Source: a virus
Length of the DNA stretch: 63,767 bases
Reading direction: 5' to 3' (one strand)
Virus record (IMG/VR): IMGVR_UViG_3300046479_000008
Location: 1 to 63,767 of that record
Shown here: one piece after another, positions 8,560 through 16,006 of the stretch
Layout: each line of letters starts with the position of its first letter
Numbering within the stretch: the stretch's first letter is position 1
The notes under the pieces: model-generated
Told to the model about the DNA's origin: nothing
What the model saw: only the letters and a program-made list of their open reading frames with translations
Databases searched by the model: none
Translations under genes and position numbers: made by a program

Positions 8560-8751
8560 CTAGGCATCCGGGCCGAGGTTCAAGATACCTGCCAGCTCTA
8601 GGGCCTTGATGGCCAGGGTATTGTACGCATTCTTCCATTTGGTGTGGTCTGTTTCCAAACGTTCAAGCTCGATGGCCATGCACTCAACGCATCTTCCCTT
8701 ATGCCTCGCAGGGTTCTCATGATTACAAAACATCGGTCTGAAGATGCTCAT
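8560..8751 (-). CDS. small Cys/His protein, 63 aa
   Basis: Residues 9-24 hold Cys9, His11, His17, Cys21 and Cys24 (FCNHENPARHKGRCVEC), a probable zinc knuckle, followed by an amphipathic helix. Start ATG overlaps the upstream stop (ATGA). Phages often encode such small metal-binding regulators, but no specific family is recognised. Confidence 0.6.
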   Translation of the reverse strand: MSIFRPMFCNHENPARHKGRCVECMAIELERLETDHTKWKNAYNTLAIKALELAGILNLGPDA

Positions 8752-9740
8752 TGGGATTCCTTCTCCAAGGTTGCGTCCAAGAGCGCCTTGAGCTCACCAT
8801 GAGCCGCCAGGAGATCCCCTTGGAGTTTGATCTGAAACCGGCCTTCAAGGACACTCTGAGTGTCCGTGGCCAGGTAGGCATGGGTCTCATCATCCCACAC
8901 GTTGGAATGGTAGATGCCCCACTTGCTGAGCTTCTTGCGGATCGCCGAGACATCATACTTGAACAGGATGGTGTCCACGGCCTTCTTGTAGTTGCTGTTG
9001 ATGTAGTAGAGGGCCTGAGCAAGCTCATGCTTGAGGGCCTCTTGGGAGGGTTGCTGGGCCTGGGAGTCAGCGGAAGCAATAACATAGAACTCAGGATGCA
9101 CCAGACCCAGGGTCAGGGAGTCTAGGAGATCCGCGATGGCCTCTTCCTTGTCCGTCAGCCGGAACCCTTCACCTCTCCGGCTAGCCTCACCCAGGATAGC
9201 CCATGAGGGAATGTTGAAGCCAGCGAAAGACTTCTTGGTGCGCCGACCATAGAATGCCTTCAGCCTGGACCAGGAGAACACCTGGTTGTAGAACTTAGGA
9301 CTCTCCGCGTGCTCCTGGAACCGTAACAGATAGCTACACATGTCCTCCACACGACGGAAGTTGAAATGCAGCACATCAGGGAGGACCATGGTGACGTCAA
9401 ATCCCTTGCTGGCGGCCATTACCTTAACGTTATAGGCTCTGTCTTCATGCATCTCTTTGATCCTTTGCTTCCGAACAATCGGCAGTCCCAAGATGACAAA
9501 ATCTAATATGTTATCCAGGGCCTCTGGACTCATGATGGGATTGAGTTCTGGTCGCTTACGCTCACAATCCAAGAGGTTCTTCAGATCATACTCTTCCCAG
9601 TTGGTGTTCCGGTCTCGACTATACTGACCACAAACCCTTTTACTAATGCTCTCCAAGACTGCATTGTAATGCTTGAGGGAGAGATCTAACTCTCGGCCTA
9701 GATCACGGATCTCCGGGAAGTCTAATGCTCCTTCGGTCAT
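8748..9740 (-). CDS. hypothetical protein, 330 aa
   Basis: ATG at 9740 overlapping the preceding gene by four bases. Predominantly helical with two Arg/Lys-rich stretches (PIVRKQRIKEMHEDRAYNVK and RLKAFYGRRTKKSFAGF), so nucleic-acid contact is conceivable. I could not match it to a domain. The C-terminal half carries many Gln and Leu residues and a predicted coiled segment. Cotranscribed with the 9737-10207 gene. Confidence 0.7.
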   Translation of the reverse strand: MTEGALDFPEIRDLGRELDLSLKHYNAVLESISKRVCGQYSRDRNTNWEEYDLKNLLDCERKRPELNPIMSPEALDNILDFVILGLPIVRKQRIKEMHEDRAYNVKVMAASKGFDVTMVLPDVLHFNFRRVEDMCSYLLRFQEHAESPKFYNQVFSWSRLKAFYGRRTKKSFAGFNIPSWAILGEASRRGEGFRLTDKEEAIADLLDSLTLGLVHPEFYVIASADSQAQQPSQEALKHELAQALYYINSNYKKAVDTILFKYDVSAIRKKLSKWGIYHSNVWDDETHAYLATDTQSVLEGRFQIKLQGDLLAAHGELKALLDATLEKESQ

Positions 9741-10207
9741 ACCATCATGTCCGTGTTGACTACCCGCATGTTGATCAAAGCGGCAGGGTTGAAGGCGAAT
9801 GCGCCAAGGGTCTCGTGGATCCTCCAGCCGATCTCTGAGAAGGCCTGGATGAGCTCATGATGCTTTCTCAGGCGGCTATTCGAGAAGGCCTGGATGAGCT
9901 CATGATGCTTTCTCAGGCGGCTATTCTCGGGGAGTTGAGGAGCTTGATTGTGTTCCAGATAGAGGATATAGTAGCGATCCAAGGCCTCCTGGGTCATCCC
10001 GTCATAGAGTCCGGTCTCCTTGAGAAGCCATTCCATGAGCTCCACGGTCTTGGTGGCAGTCAAGGCAATCGAAGAATCTTGGGATTGAAGATGGATCCTC
10101 CCACCCATGCGGATGAAGGCCTCCATGACCCCATCGATTCCACATTCGATGTAGATCTGCTTGAGTTGTTCTACCTTATAGGGCTTCTTGTATTGTTCAA
10201 TGCTCAT
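9737..10207 (-). CDS. hypothetical protein with internal 15-residue duplication
   Basis: 156 residues from ATG at 10207. NSRLRKHHELIQAFS occurs twice in direct succession, encoded by an exact 45-bp tandem repeat. The first ~95 residues align by eye with the protein at 10318-10869: QIYIECGIDGVMEAF against QIFQEEGLDMVLYTV, and VELMEWLLKETGLYDGMT against AELMEHSLQDFWGLPT. The two are therefore diverged tandem paralogues. Function unknown. Confidence 0.75.
   Translation of the reverse strand: MSIEQYKKPYKVEQLKQIYIECGIDGVMEAFIRMGGRIHLQSQDSSIALTATKTVELMEWLLKETGLYDGMTQEALDRYYILYLEHNQAPQLPENSRLRKHHELIQAFSNSRLRKHHELIQAFSEIGWRIHETLGAFAFNPAALINMRVVNTDMMV
9837..9926. repeat. exact 45-bp tandem duplication inside a gene
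   Basis: Units at 9837-9881 and 9882-9926 are identical over all 45 bases as read. Since 45 is a multiple of three, the frame is kept and 15 residues are doubled. Perfect identity including third positions indicates a recent event or an assembly artefact. Confidence 0.9.
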
Positions 10208-10296
10208 AGGGGAAGCTCCGGGAAGGGGCCAGTGAGATTCACTTGGAGATTGGATTCTGCTTCAGTGAAGTTACGATGAACTACCTCAACGTCCAT
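10204..10296 (-). CDS. possible 30-aa leader-like peptide
   Basis: ATG at 10296 opens a 30-codon frame whose TGA overlaps the ATG of the next gene (ATGA), the coupling used throughout this operon. It fills the only gap between the two paralogues. No ribosome binding site is obvious, so support is weak. The peptide is polar with a Pro-rich end. Confidence 0.3.
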   Translation of the reverse strand: MDVEVVHRNFTEAESNLQVNLTGPFPELPL

Positions 10297-10317
10297 TGCA
10301 GCATAAGGAGCAACATG

Positions 10318-10869
10318 CTAAACTCTGCGTACATAATGAACATAAGGAGGAAGATGAATCCCATCAGCCAGCGGAGTCATGAGACGGAACCTGGGAGGAT
10401 CCGGTCGTCCAGCACCAATGTAGGCCGGTTGATCTATAAACGAGAACTCTTGGGGCCACTGATCCATGGCCATCCGAGCACTCCTTCGGAAATGACCACC
10501 ATCTAGGTAGCGCTGCACTGGCTCAGGACGGTCACGGGGGAGCATACCCAAGAGGTTCCCCACGGCCCAAGCTGGTGGGTTACGCTCCCGAAGGAAATGT
10601 AGGAAGTAGCCTTCCACGAACTCCTCCACTGTGGGTAGGCCCCAGAAGTCCTGTAGGGAATGCTCCATGAGTTCAGCAGATTCCAGAGCGCATTCGGTGT
10701 GCTCGAACTTGGAGAACCCTTCGGAGATCAACCTGTGATAAGACCAGCGCATGAATTCCCGTATGCCCACCGTGTAGAGCACCATGTCCAAACCCTCCTC
10801 CTGGAAGATCTGGATCAAGAGATCTTTATGATTCGCTGTGAATTCGCTGGAAAGCCTTGACGGGTTCAT
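10318..10869 (-). CDS. hypothetical protein, paralogue of the 9737-10207 product
   Basis: ATG at 10869 gives 183 residues; the frame to 10950 would need GTG deep inside rnhB. It overlaps rnhB by 44 bases. Similarity to the downstream neighbour spans ~80 residues (see that entry). The C-terminal third is extra, rich in Pro, Arg and Tyr (RPDPPRFRLMTPLADGIHLP). No known domain. Confidence 0.7.
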   Translation of the reverse strand: MNPSRLSSEFTANHKDLLIQIFQEEGLDMVLYTVGIREFMRWSYHRLISEGFSKFEHTECALESAELMEHSLQDFWGLPTVEEFVEGYFLHFLRERNPPAWAVGNLLGMLPRDRPEPVQRYLDGGHFRRSARMAMDQWPQEFSFIDQPAYIGAGRPDPPRFRLMTPLADGIHLPPYVHYVRRV

Positions 10870-11473
10870 AGGTGACTCGATGTTGGATGCAGGGTCCAAG
10901 ACGGGCAAGAGCCTCTTGATGCACTGGAGTCCCATAGCCCTTGTGCCCACCGAAATCGTATCCGGGGATCAACTGGTCTAAGTTACCCATCCAGCGGTCT
11001 CGCCAAACCTTGGCCAAAATTGAGGCACAGGCAATAGCACAGCTATGGGCATCACCTTTGACCACCGTCCGGACCTTGGTAGCCTTATTGGCCTTTCCTT
11101 GCCACTGGTTGCCATCTACGAGCGCCAAGGGGATAAGACCCACCTGATCCTGGCATTCACTCAGTGCTTGGGTCATCGCCAGCATGGTCGCCTGAAGCAC
11201 GTTGACCTCATCAACTAGCTTAGAATCCGCAGCTACGATTGAGTATGCCCAAACATTAGCTTTGATGGCGTCAAAGAGTTCCTCTCGACGCTTCTCCGAG
11301 AGCTTCTTGGAGTCGTTTACGGTTTTGAACACAGGCTCGTTCAAACACCCCGGTGTGAGCACGACACAGGCAGCAGAGACCGGTCCAGCCCAAGCGCCTC
11401 GACCAGCCTCATCCAACCCAGCCCACATAGGCATACGTAGGGCTAGGTCGAAATCAACGAGGCATGTAGACAT
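10826..11473 (-). CDS. rnhB: ribonuclease HII
   Basis: 215 residues, typical length. GLDEAGRGAWAGPV (19-32) holds the catalytic Asp21-Glu22. NDSKKLSEKRREEL follows, Asp120 lies in LVDGNQ, and Asp141 begins DAHSCAIACASILAKVWRD, completing the DEDD site. HKGYGTPVH near the C-terminus is also diagnostic. It cleaves the RNA strand of RNA-DNA hybrids at ribonucleotides, so here it probably removes primers or misincorporated ribonucleotides during phage replication. Encoded just downstream of the ligase genes in transcription order. Confidence 0.96.
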   Translation of the reverse strand: MSTCLVDFDLALRMPMWAGLDEAGRGAWAGPVSAACVVLTPGCLNEPVFKTVNDSKKLSEKRREELFDAIKANVWAYSIVAADSKLVDEVNVLQATMLAMTQALSECQDQVGLIPLALVDGNQWQGKANKATKVRTVVKGDAHSCAIACASILAKVWRDRWMGNLDQLIPGYDFGGHKGYGTPVHQEALARLGPCIQHRVTYEPVKAFQRIHSES

Positions 11474-11879
11474 TCTTCATCTCCGATGGTCTAGGCAGAA
11501 TGGTCTTGAGCTCTGCTCGCTTCTTTGAATCCCAGGGGCGACAAGTGAAAAAGAATATGATCGCCGTGTCGATGTTCCGCTTAGTCGGGGGTTTCCCAAC
11601 TCGGAAGGCCATAACACATCCGTCCATGTCATAGAGTGGGAAGACATCCATCACATCCTCAATGGCATATACGATCCCATAGGGATTGAGAATTGCCCAG
11701 AGCCATGGTTCGTTCCAGGACCACTCCTTATCTACGATAAGCCCATAGTGAAGGAACTCTTGCTCTAGGTCCCGCAGGTCTGTGTATACCTTCCGGGTGT
11801 CTAGGATCAATAAGCCATCATCGTCCACAGGGAAGCAGCTGGACTCCTTGGCAAACCAGAGATCATCGTCGTTCATCAT
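11454..11879 (-). CDS. hypothetical protein, 141 aa
   Basis: Two adjacent ATGs at 11879 and 11876; the first overlaps the upstream stop. Rich in aromatic residues (EWSWNEPWLWAILNPYGIVY) and acidic near the N-terminus. IIFFFTCRPW is hydrophobic but too short for a confident membrane segment. It overlaps rnhB by 20 bases. No family recognised. Confidence 0.65.
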   Translation of the reverse strand: MMNDDDLWFAKESSCFPVDDDGLLILDTRKVYTDLRDLEQEFLHYGLIVDKEWSWNEPWLWAILNPYGIVYAIEDVMDVFPLYDMDGCVMAFRVGKPPTKRNIDTAIIFFFTCRPWDSKKRAELKTILPRPSEMKNVYMPR

Positions 11880-12382
11880 GGCTCCGGATTGGCCTTGGGG
11901 ATGTCACAGACATCTCCGGTCCAGCGAATGACCTTGTGGTTACGGTTCCGGGGATAGTCCTTCTCGTAGTGATGTGCATGGAGAAATTCCTGAACCGCAT
12001 GCCAATTCTCGTGATTAGTCTCTGGTTCACGGAGGATCTCGTAATCATACTCTTCCCGGCCCACAAAGACTTCCCATTGGTTCCGATGGCCACACTTGGG
12101 GCACACCATACCATAGCTTGGAGCAACGTTGTCGGTCTTGTTGTTCTTGAGTTCTTGGCCGGTCTGACCACAATGGCACTGCTCGATCATGCGCCAAGCG
12201 GTCTTGATTGCTCTCCACTCCCGGACCAAATCGATCTTCTCGGCTGGCTTTGCCGGCTCTGGTTCAGGATCCAAGGGTGAAGTGAAATGCTCCTTGACTA
12301 CATCATTGTGACAGACAGCGATGATCAAGCCGATCATCGCAATGGCAACAATACATATAAGAACCCATACTCCAGCACTCAT
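11876..12382 (-). CDS. membrane-anchored zinc-ribbon protein, 168 aa
   Basis: Residues 5-24 (VWVLICIVAIAMIGLIIAVC) form one strong transmembrane helix at the N-terminus. A short Pro/Glu linker follows, then a soluble domain with Cys69-x-Cys71 and Cys94-x-x-Cys97 that probably binds zinc. The orientation is unknown. ATG start overlaps the ligase C-terminal gene stop. Function unknown. Confidence 0.7.
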   Translation of the reverse strand: MSAGVWVLICIVAIAMIGLIIAVCHNDVVKEHFTSPLDPEPEPAKPAEKIDLVREWRAIKTAWRMIEQCHCGQTGQELKNNKTDNVAPSYGMVCPKCGHRNQWEVFVGREEYDYEILREPETNHENWHAVQEFLHAHHYEKDYPRNRNHKVIRWTGDVCDIPKANPEP

Positions 12383-13311
12383 TAGATCTCCACATCTGTA
12401 TCAAAGTCCCCATCAGCGGGGATCTTCACGCCATTGGATTCCAGCGTGTTCTTGAGCCACTTGGTGTCCAGGACCAGAATCCCTAGCTCTCTAGCCTTCT
12501 GGAGCTTGCTTGGCCCTGCACCCATTCCTGCCACAACATGGGTCACCTTCTTGGTGACTCCCGACTTGATATCCGCACCCAGGGCCTTCAGATGAGCCTG
12601 GATCACTTCACGGTCCATACCAAGATGTTCACCCGTGACACAGATGGCCATACCCGCCAGGGGTTGCTGACCATTGGAGACCGTGACAACGACCTTACTC
12701 ACCTGAGCCTTGGGCCGGACACCTGCCTCGTGGAGCCTCTGACACAACTCATCGTTCTCCGTGGCCCAACGGACAACATTGTCCAGCTTCTTATCTCCGA
12801 ACCCTTCCAACCCGAAGTCCCCGATGGTCTTGAGTTTGGTGCAGAGGGTGCCCAGGGTGTCGAGCTTGAGCGCCATGGCCAGCTGCTTCCCTAACACTTT
12901 ACCGATGCCCTCAACGTTCAGGGCCACTAGCCAACGATCCCAATCACGGGTGCGAGCTTGGGAGATTCCCTCCAACATCTTGTTGACGCCGACAATGGAG
13001 AACCCACTCTTCTTCAGCCTGAGCTCATACTTATCTACGTCCTTGGCCCGAGCGGCCTGGCAATCCAAGGCGAACTCAAAGAGATCCGCGAGGTCCAGGG
13101 CGTAGCCACCAGAGGCCAGGAGGGTTGCCATCTCAGGCCCCAGGGCCTCGATCTCCAGCACGTCACGGTTAGCGATGGCCACCAGGTCCTCACGGACCCG
13201 GCCAGGACATTGCCGGTTGGTGCAATAGAGGGACTCGATCTTGCTCTTAGGATCCTGAGTCCTCGTGATAGGCCCTTGACATTCAGGGCACTGAGTTGGA
13301 ATTTCGATCAT
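12382..13311 (-). CDS. ligA: NAD-dependent DNA ligase, C-terminal part
   Basis: 309 residues that correspond to the second half of bacterial LigA. The four-Cys zinc finger is at C8, C11, C30 and C35. Helix-hairpin-helix repeats come next (NRDVLEIEALGPEMATLL, LNVEGIGKVLGKQLAMAL, GFGDKKLDNVVRW). A BRCT domain from ~215 ends with VLDTKWLKNTL. It has its own ATG and lacks adenylation residues, so it must act with the N-terminal protein encoded at 14201, presumably by association. The split falls exactly between the OB fold and the zinc finger. Confidence 0.93.
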   Translation of the reverse strand: MIEIPTQCPECQGPITRTQDPKSKIESLYCTNRQCPGRVREDLVAIANRDVLEIEALGPEMATLLASGGYALDLADLFEFALDCQAARAKDVDKYELRLKKSGFSIVGVNKMLEGISQARTRDWDRWLVALNVEGIGKVLGKQLAMALKLDTLGTLCTKLKTIGDFGLEGFGDKKLDNVVRWATENDELCQRLHEAGVRPKAQVSKVVVTVSNGQQPLAGMAICVTGEHLGMDREVIQAHLKALGADIKSGVTKKVTHVVAGMGAGPSKLQKARELGILVLDTKWLKNTLESNGVKIPADGDFDTDVEI

Positions 13312-13314
13312 TGT

Positions 13315-14199
13315 TTATTCCTGGTTGAGGGTGACCATCAGTTCGAGAACATCGTCATAGGAGAACCGTTCCCCACAGGCCGTGGTGAGTAACTGATCCA
13401 ACTCCTGCTGACGGGGAGACAAGGGGATATGCTTGTAGGCCAAGGGCTGAGGCTCATCCACAATGACATCACATTTTACTTCCTGATCAAAGAACCCAGG
13501 TTCCTTCAGGAGTTTCTCCATCCTAGGCATGGGCCTGTAGCAGTCCCCACAGTCACTGCAGGTGTAGCCCTGCTGCTCACACTCCAGTTCCCGCTTGGGC
13601 TTCTTAGCCAACTCCTGGAGAAGTTCATTGAGGTCAAGCTTCTTCTCCTTGTTCTCCTTGGTCCCATAGGCTTCATCATAGGCCTTCTCGAACTGCAGGT
13701 CCTGCTTCTCCTCCTTGTCCAGGATGTCATAGCAGGGGCAGTCACACTCAGGGCAGTCGTTGTTGCACTGCTTGAGCATGGACGCATGGGGATCCTTCTC
13801 CTCGATGATATCGAAGCCACCACAGGTGATGTCTGTGTTGACTCCGACCATGATCCCCGTGAGGAGGATGCTGGTGATCTTGGTAGGGTCGGAGGCACTA
13901 CCACGCTTGACGTCACCCAGGACCTGAGCCATGGAGCACAGACCCAACAGTGGGGTTACCTCTCGGGCATGCTTGAGCTTTACCGTGTAGTCCTCATTGA
14001 TACGAATGTTGGCCCACACACCATCATCATGGAACTCAATGTTCTCAACACGGCCCACATTGATCCGGGTGTTCATGGCAAGCACCACAGGAAGATCACG
14101 AATGTCTCCCTGGATCTTGACCTTACAGTCCTGGCTGAAGAACTCATTGTCGTGATCGGGCTTTCCGCCCAGACGAAGAATACGACCATATACGCGCAT
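13315..14199 (-). CDS. hypothetical Cys-rich protein between the ligase halves
   Basis: 294 residues. The N-terminal ~130 look beta-rich (VYGRILRLGGKPDHDNEFF, NIRINEDYTVKLKHAREVT). Two Cys clusters follow: CNNDCPECDCPCYD (~144-157) and CEQQGYTCSDCGDC (~208-221), which could bind metal. A Lys/Glu-rich stretch separates them. It is inserted between the two ligase genes with one- to three-base gaps, so it is translated with them. Whether it assists the ligase is unknown; I recognise no family. Confidence 0.75.
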   Translation of the reverse strand: MRVYGRILRLGGKPDHDNEFFSQDCKVKIQGDIRDLPVVLAMNTRINVGRVENIEFHDDGVWANIRINEDYTVKLKHAREVTPLLGLCSMAQVLGDVKRGSASDPTKITSILLTGIMVGVNTDITCGGFDIIEEKDPHASMLKQCNNDCPECDCPCYDILDKEEKQDLQFEKAYDEAYGTKENKEKKLDLNELLQELAKKPKRELECEQQGYTCSDCGDCYRPMPRMEKLLKEPGFFDQEVKCDVIVDEPQPLAYKHIPLSPRQQELDQLLTTACGERFSYDDVLELMVTLNQE

Positions 14200-14200
14200 G

Positions 14201-15553
14201 TTACTCCTTGATGACCTTGGTGATGATAGGGATCACATCCCCACTGCGACACACTTCAACCTTACAGGGTACCTCCTCGATACCTAGCTCGGCTATGAAT
14301 GTTAAGTTGTTGAGATTTACGCGAGCAATGGTGGCCCCGTTGAGGACGATCGGTTCGAGCACGCCTACAGGGGTAAGCTTACCATTGCGGCTTACATACC
14401 ATTCGAAGCCCAAGAGCATGGTGTCCCCAATGCTATCCTGGAACTTGTAGGCCCTGGCCCAATTCGGGGACTTGACGTTGATACCCATCTGGTCACGCAC
14501 ATCCGGGGTATCCACCTTGAACACCAGACCATCTGTGAGCATACCGATGCCCTTACCGTGCCACACAACCTCACGCTCCTGCTGCATCTCCGTGAGGTGC
14601 ATCTGCAGGTTCTTGAGCATCTCAACAGCCGGGAAGGTACGCAGCTTGGGCTGATTGAAGTGGGCGGTCTGGTTGAGATAGTCCAGCACATGAGAGCGCC
14701 AATGGCTGCTCCGGCTACGCTTGCTTAACCAGGTGTCATCGACACCGAAACAATCCCAGGGCTGGAAGGAGAGTCCACGACGCTTGACCTCAGCGAGGTC
14801 CTTGAGCTTCATAGTCCCGGAGGCCAGGTTCCGTTGGCTCGTGTAGAGCTTCTTCCCGGCCTTCTCCAGCTCGGCATTGAGTGCATCCATACGGCCCTTG
14901 GAGATCCATACCTCCCCACGAACCTCTACGAGGCTGGTAGGGTAGAACTCCTTGGGCAACGTGAGCGGGATGGCTCCGCTGGCTGCCATCACTGACGTGA
15001 CATCCTCACCCGCCTCACCATCGCCTCTGGTGACAGCCTTGAGGAGCTTGTGGTCCACGTAGTGACAGGAGAGTGAGTTGCCGTCCACCTTGGGCTCGAT
15101 GTCAATCCAGGCGTCTGGGTATTGCTCCACCACATCCCGGACCCACTGCTCAAGCTCTTTGATATCATAGCAATTGTCGATGCTGAGCATCATTTGGATA
15201 TGACGAACACGACCACCTGCATCGGTGAGGTCAGAGCCAACGCTTGTGAGCACAGGAGCCAGATGCTTGCACTGAGGGTTCTGCTTTACAAGTTCCTTCA
15301 GCTCACGCTCGACCGTGTCGTATTCCTTATCATCCATGATAGGTTCAGCGAGCACGTAGTAGGCGTGACGAGCGTCAGCCAGGAGGCTATTGAGCTCTAC
15401 GATACGATCCACTAGAACCTCCAGCCATTGAGGAGCCACCAGAGCTTTACGTTGAGGATCAGGTTCTGGAACCACTTCTTCATATCTATCTCCCGGTTGA
15501 GCCGAATCCACCTTCACCACGGATGCTCTCAGGTAGGGTATCTGAGTCTTCAA
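14201..15553 (-). CDS. ligA: NAD-dependent DNA ligase, N-terminal adenylation/OB part
   Basis: Up to 450 residues. Domain Ia is at AYYVLAEPIMDDKEYD (64-79), the adenylation motif KVDG at 155-158 (catalytic Lys155), TRGDGEAGEDVT at ~175-186, EVRGEVWI and RNLASGT after it, then DGLVFKVD. The OB fold ends at SGDVIPIITKV. Zinc finger, HhH and BRCT are absent and encoded separately at 12382. The start is uncertain: 15553 is a TTG without a ribosome site; several GTG codons lie 33-140 bases further in, all before domain Ia. The frame overlaps dut by up to 68 bases. Confidence 0.93.
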   Translation of the reverse strand: MKTQIPYLRASVVKVDSAQPGDRYEEVVPEPDPQRKALVAPQWLEVLVDRIVELNSLLADARHAYYVLAEPIMDDKEYDTVERELKELVKQNPQCKHLAPVLTSVGSDLTDAGGRVRHIQMMLSIDNCYDIKELEQWVRDVVEQYPDAWIDIEPKVDGNSLSCHYVDHKLLKAVTRGDGEAGEDVTSVMAASGAIPLTLPKEFYPTSLVEVRGEVWISKGRMDALNAELEKAGKKLYTSQRNLASGTMKLKDLAEVKRRGLSFQPWDCFGVDDTWLSKRSRSSHWRSHVLDYLNQTAHFNQPKLRTFPAVEMLKNLQMHLTEMQQEREVVWHGKGIGMLTDGLVFKVDTPDVRDQMGINVKSPNWARAYKFQDSIGDTMLLGFEWYVSRNGKLTPVGVLEPIVLNGATIARVNLNNLTFIAELGIEEVPCKVEVCRSGDVIPIITKVIKE

Positions 15554-15959
15554 TAGTGGGAGCTACGAAGGGAAGGAACACCACCTGGCCGATACGATCA
15601 CCGCAGGAGAACACCCGCTTGGTGTCACCGGTATTGATCATGAGCATCATCAGCTCACCACGATAGTCAGCGTCGATGATCCCAGGGGCATTGTGGACCA
15701 AGACACCTGATTTGAATGCCAATCCACTTCGAGAGGTAGCGATATAGAACATCGAAGAAGGACAGGCCATGGACAGGCCGGTGTGAACACTACGGCGCTC
15801 TCCTGGCTCCAAAGAGAAATCCTCATCACAGCAGATGTCATATCCAGCAGCATGCTCTGAGCCTCTACGGGGCAGCTGGGCTGTGGGGGTAAGACGCTTT
15901 ACAGTAACCGTCCCTGCAAGAGGGTGAGTCAACTCCATAGGCTGGAGAACTTTAGTCAT
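15486..15959 (-). CDS. dut: dUTP diphosphatase
   Basis: 157 residues of the trimeric dUTPase family. Motifs in order: AAGYDI, ATSRSGLAFKSGV, PGIIDADYRGEL (uracil and metal site), GDRIGQVVFLPF and the C-terminal glycine-rich RGEGGFGSTG that closes over the nucleotide. It converts dUTP to dUMP and pyrophosphate, which keeps uracil out of DNA and supplies substrate for ThyX at 35168. A perfect 12-bp inverted repeat containing its Shine-Dalgarno lies directly upstream. Confidence 0.97.
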   Translation of the reverse strand: MTKVLQPMELTHPLAGTVTVKRLTPTAQLPRRGSEHAAGYDICCDEDFSLEPGERRSVHTGLSMACPSSMFYIATSRSGLAFKSGVLVHNAPGIIDADYRGELMMLMINTGDTKRVFSCGDRIGQVVFLPFVAPTIEDSDTLPESIRGEGGFGSTGR

Positions 15960-15963
15960 AATT

Positions 15964-16001
15964 TATCCTCGTTGAATGCCCTAGGGTACTCAACGAGGAT
16001 A
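15964..16001 (-). promoter_or_regulatory. inverted repeat covering the dut ribosome binding site
   Basis: Arms TATCCTCGTTGA (15964-15975) and its complement (15990-16001) pair perfectly; the 14-base loop contains the palindrome CCCTAGGG. In the mRNA the GAGGA of the second arm is the Shine-Dalgarno of dut, five bases from the ATG. No U-tract follows, so this is better read as a translational control hairpin than as a terminator. Confidence 0.6.
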
Positions 16002-16006
16002 TAGGG

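Noticed and set aside
13429-14211. 260-codon open frame on the plus strand
   Set aside because: Antisense to the Cys-rich gene between the ligase halves, whose coupling to both neighbours is clear.
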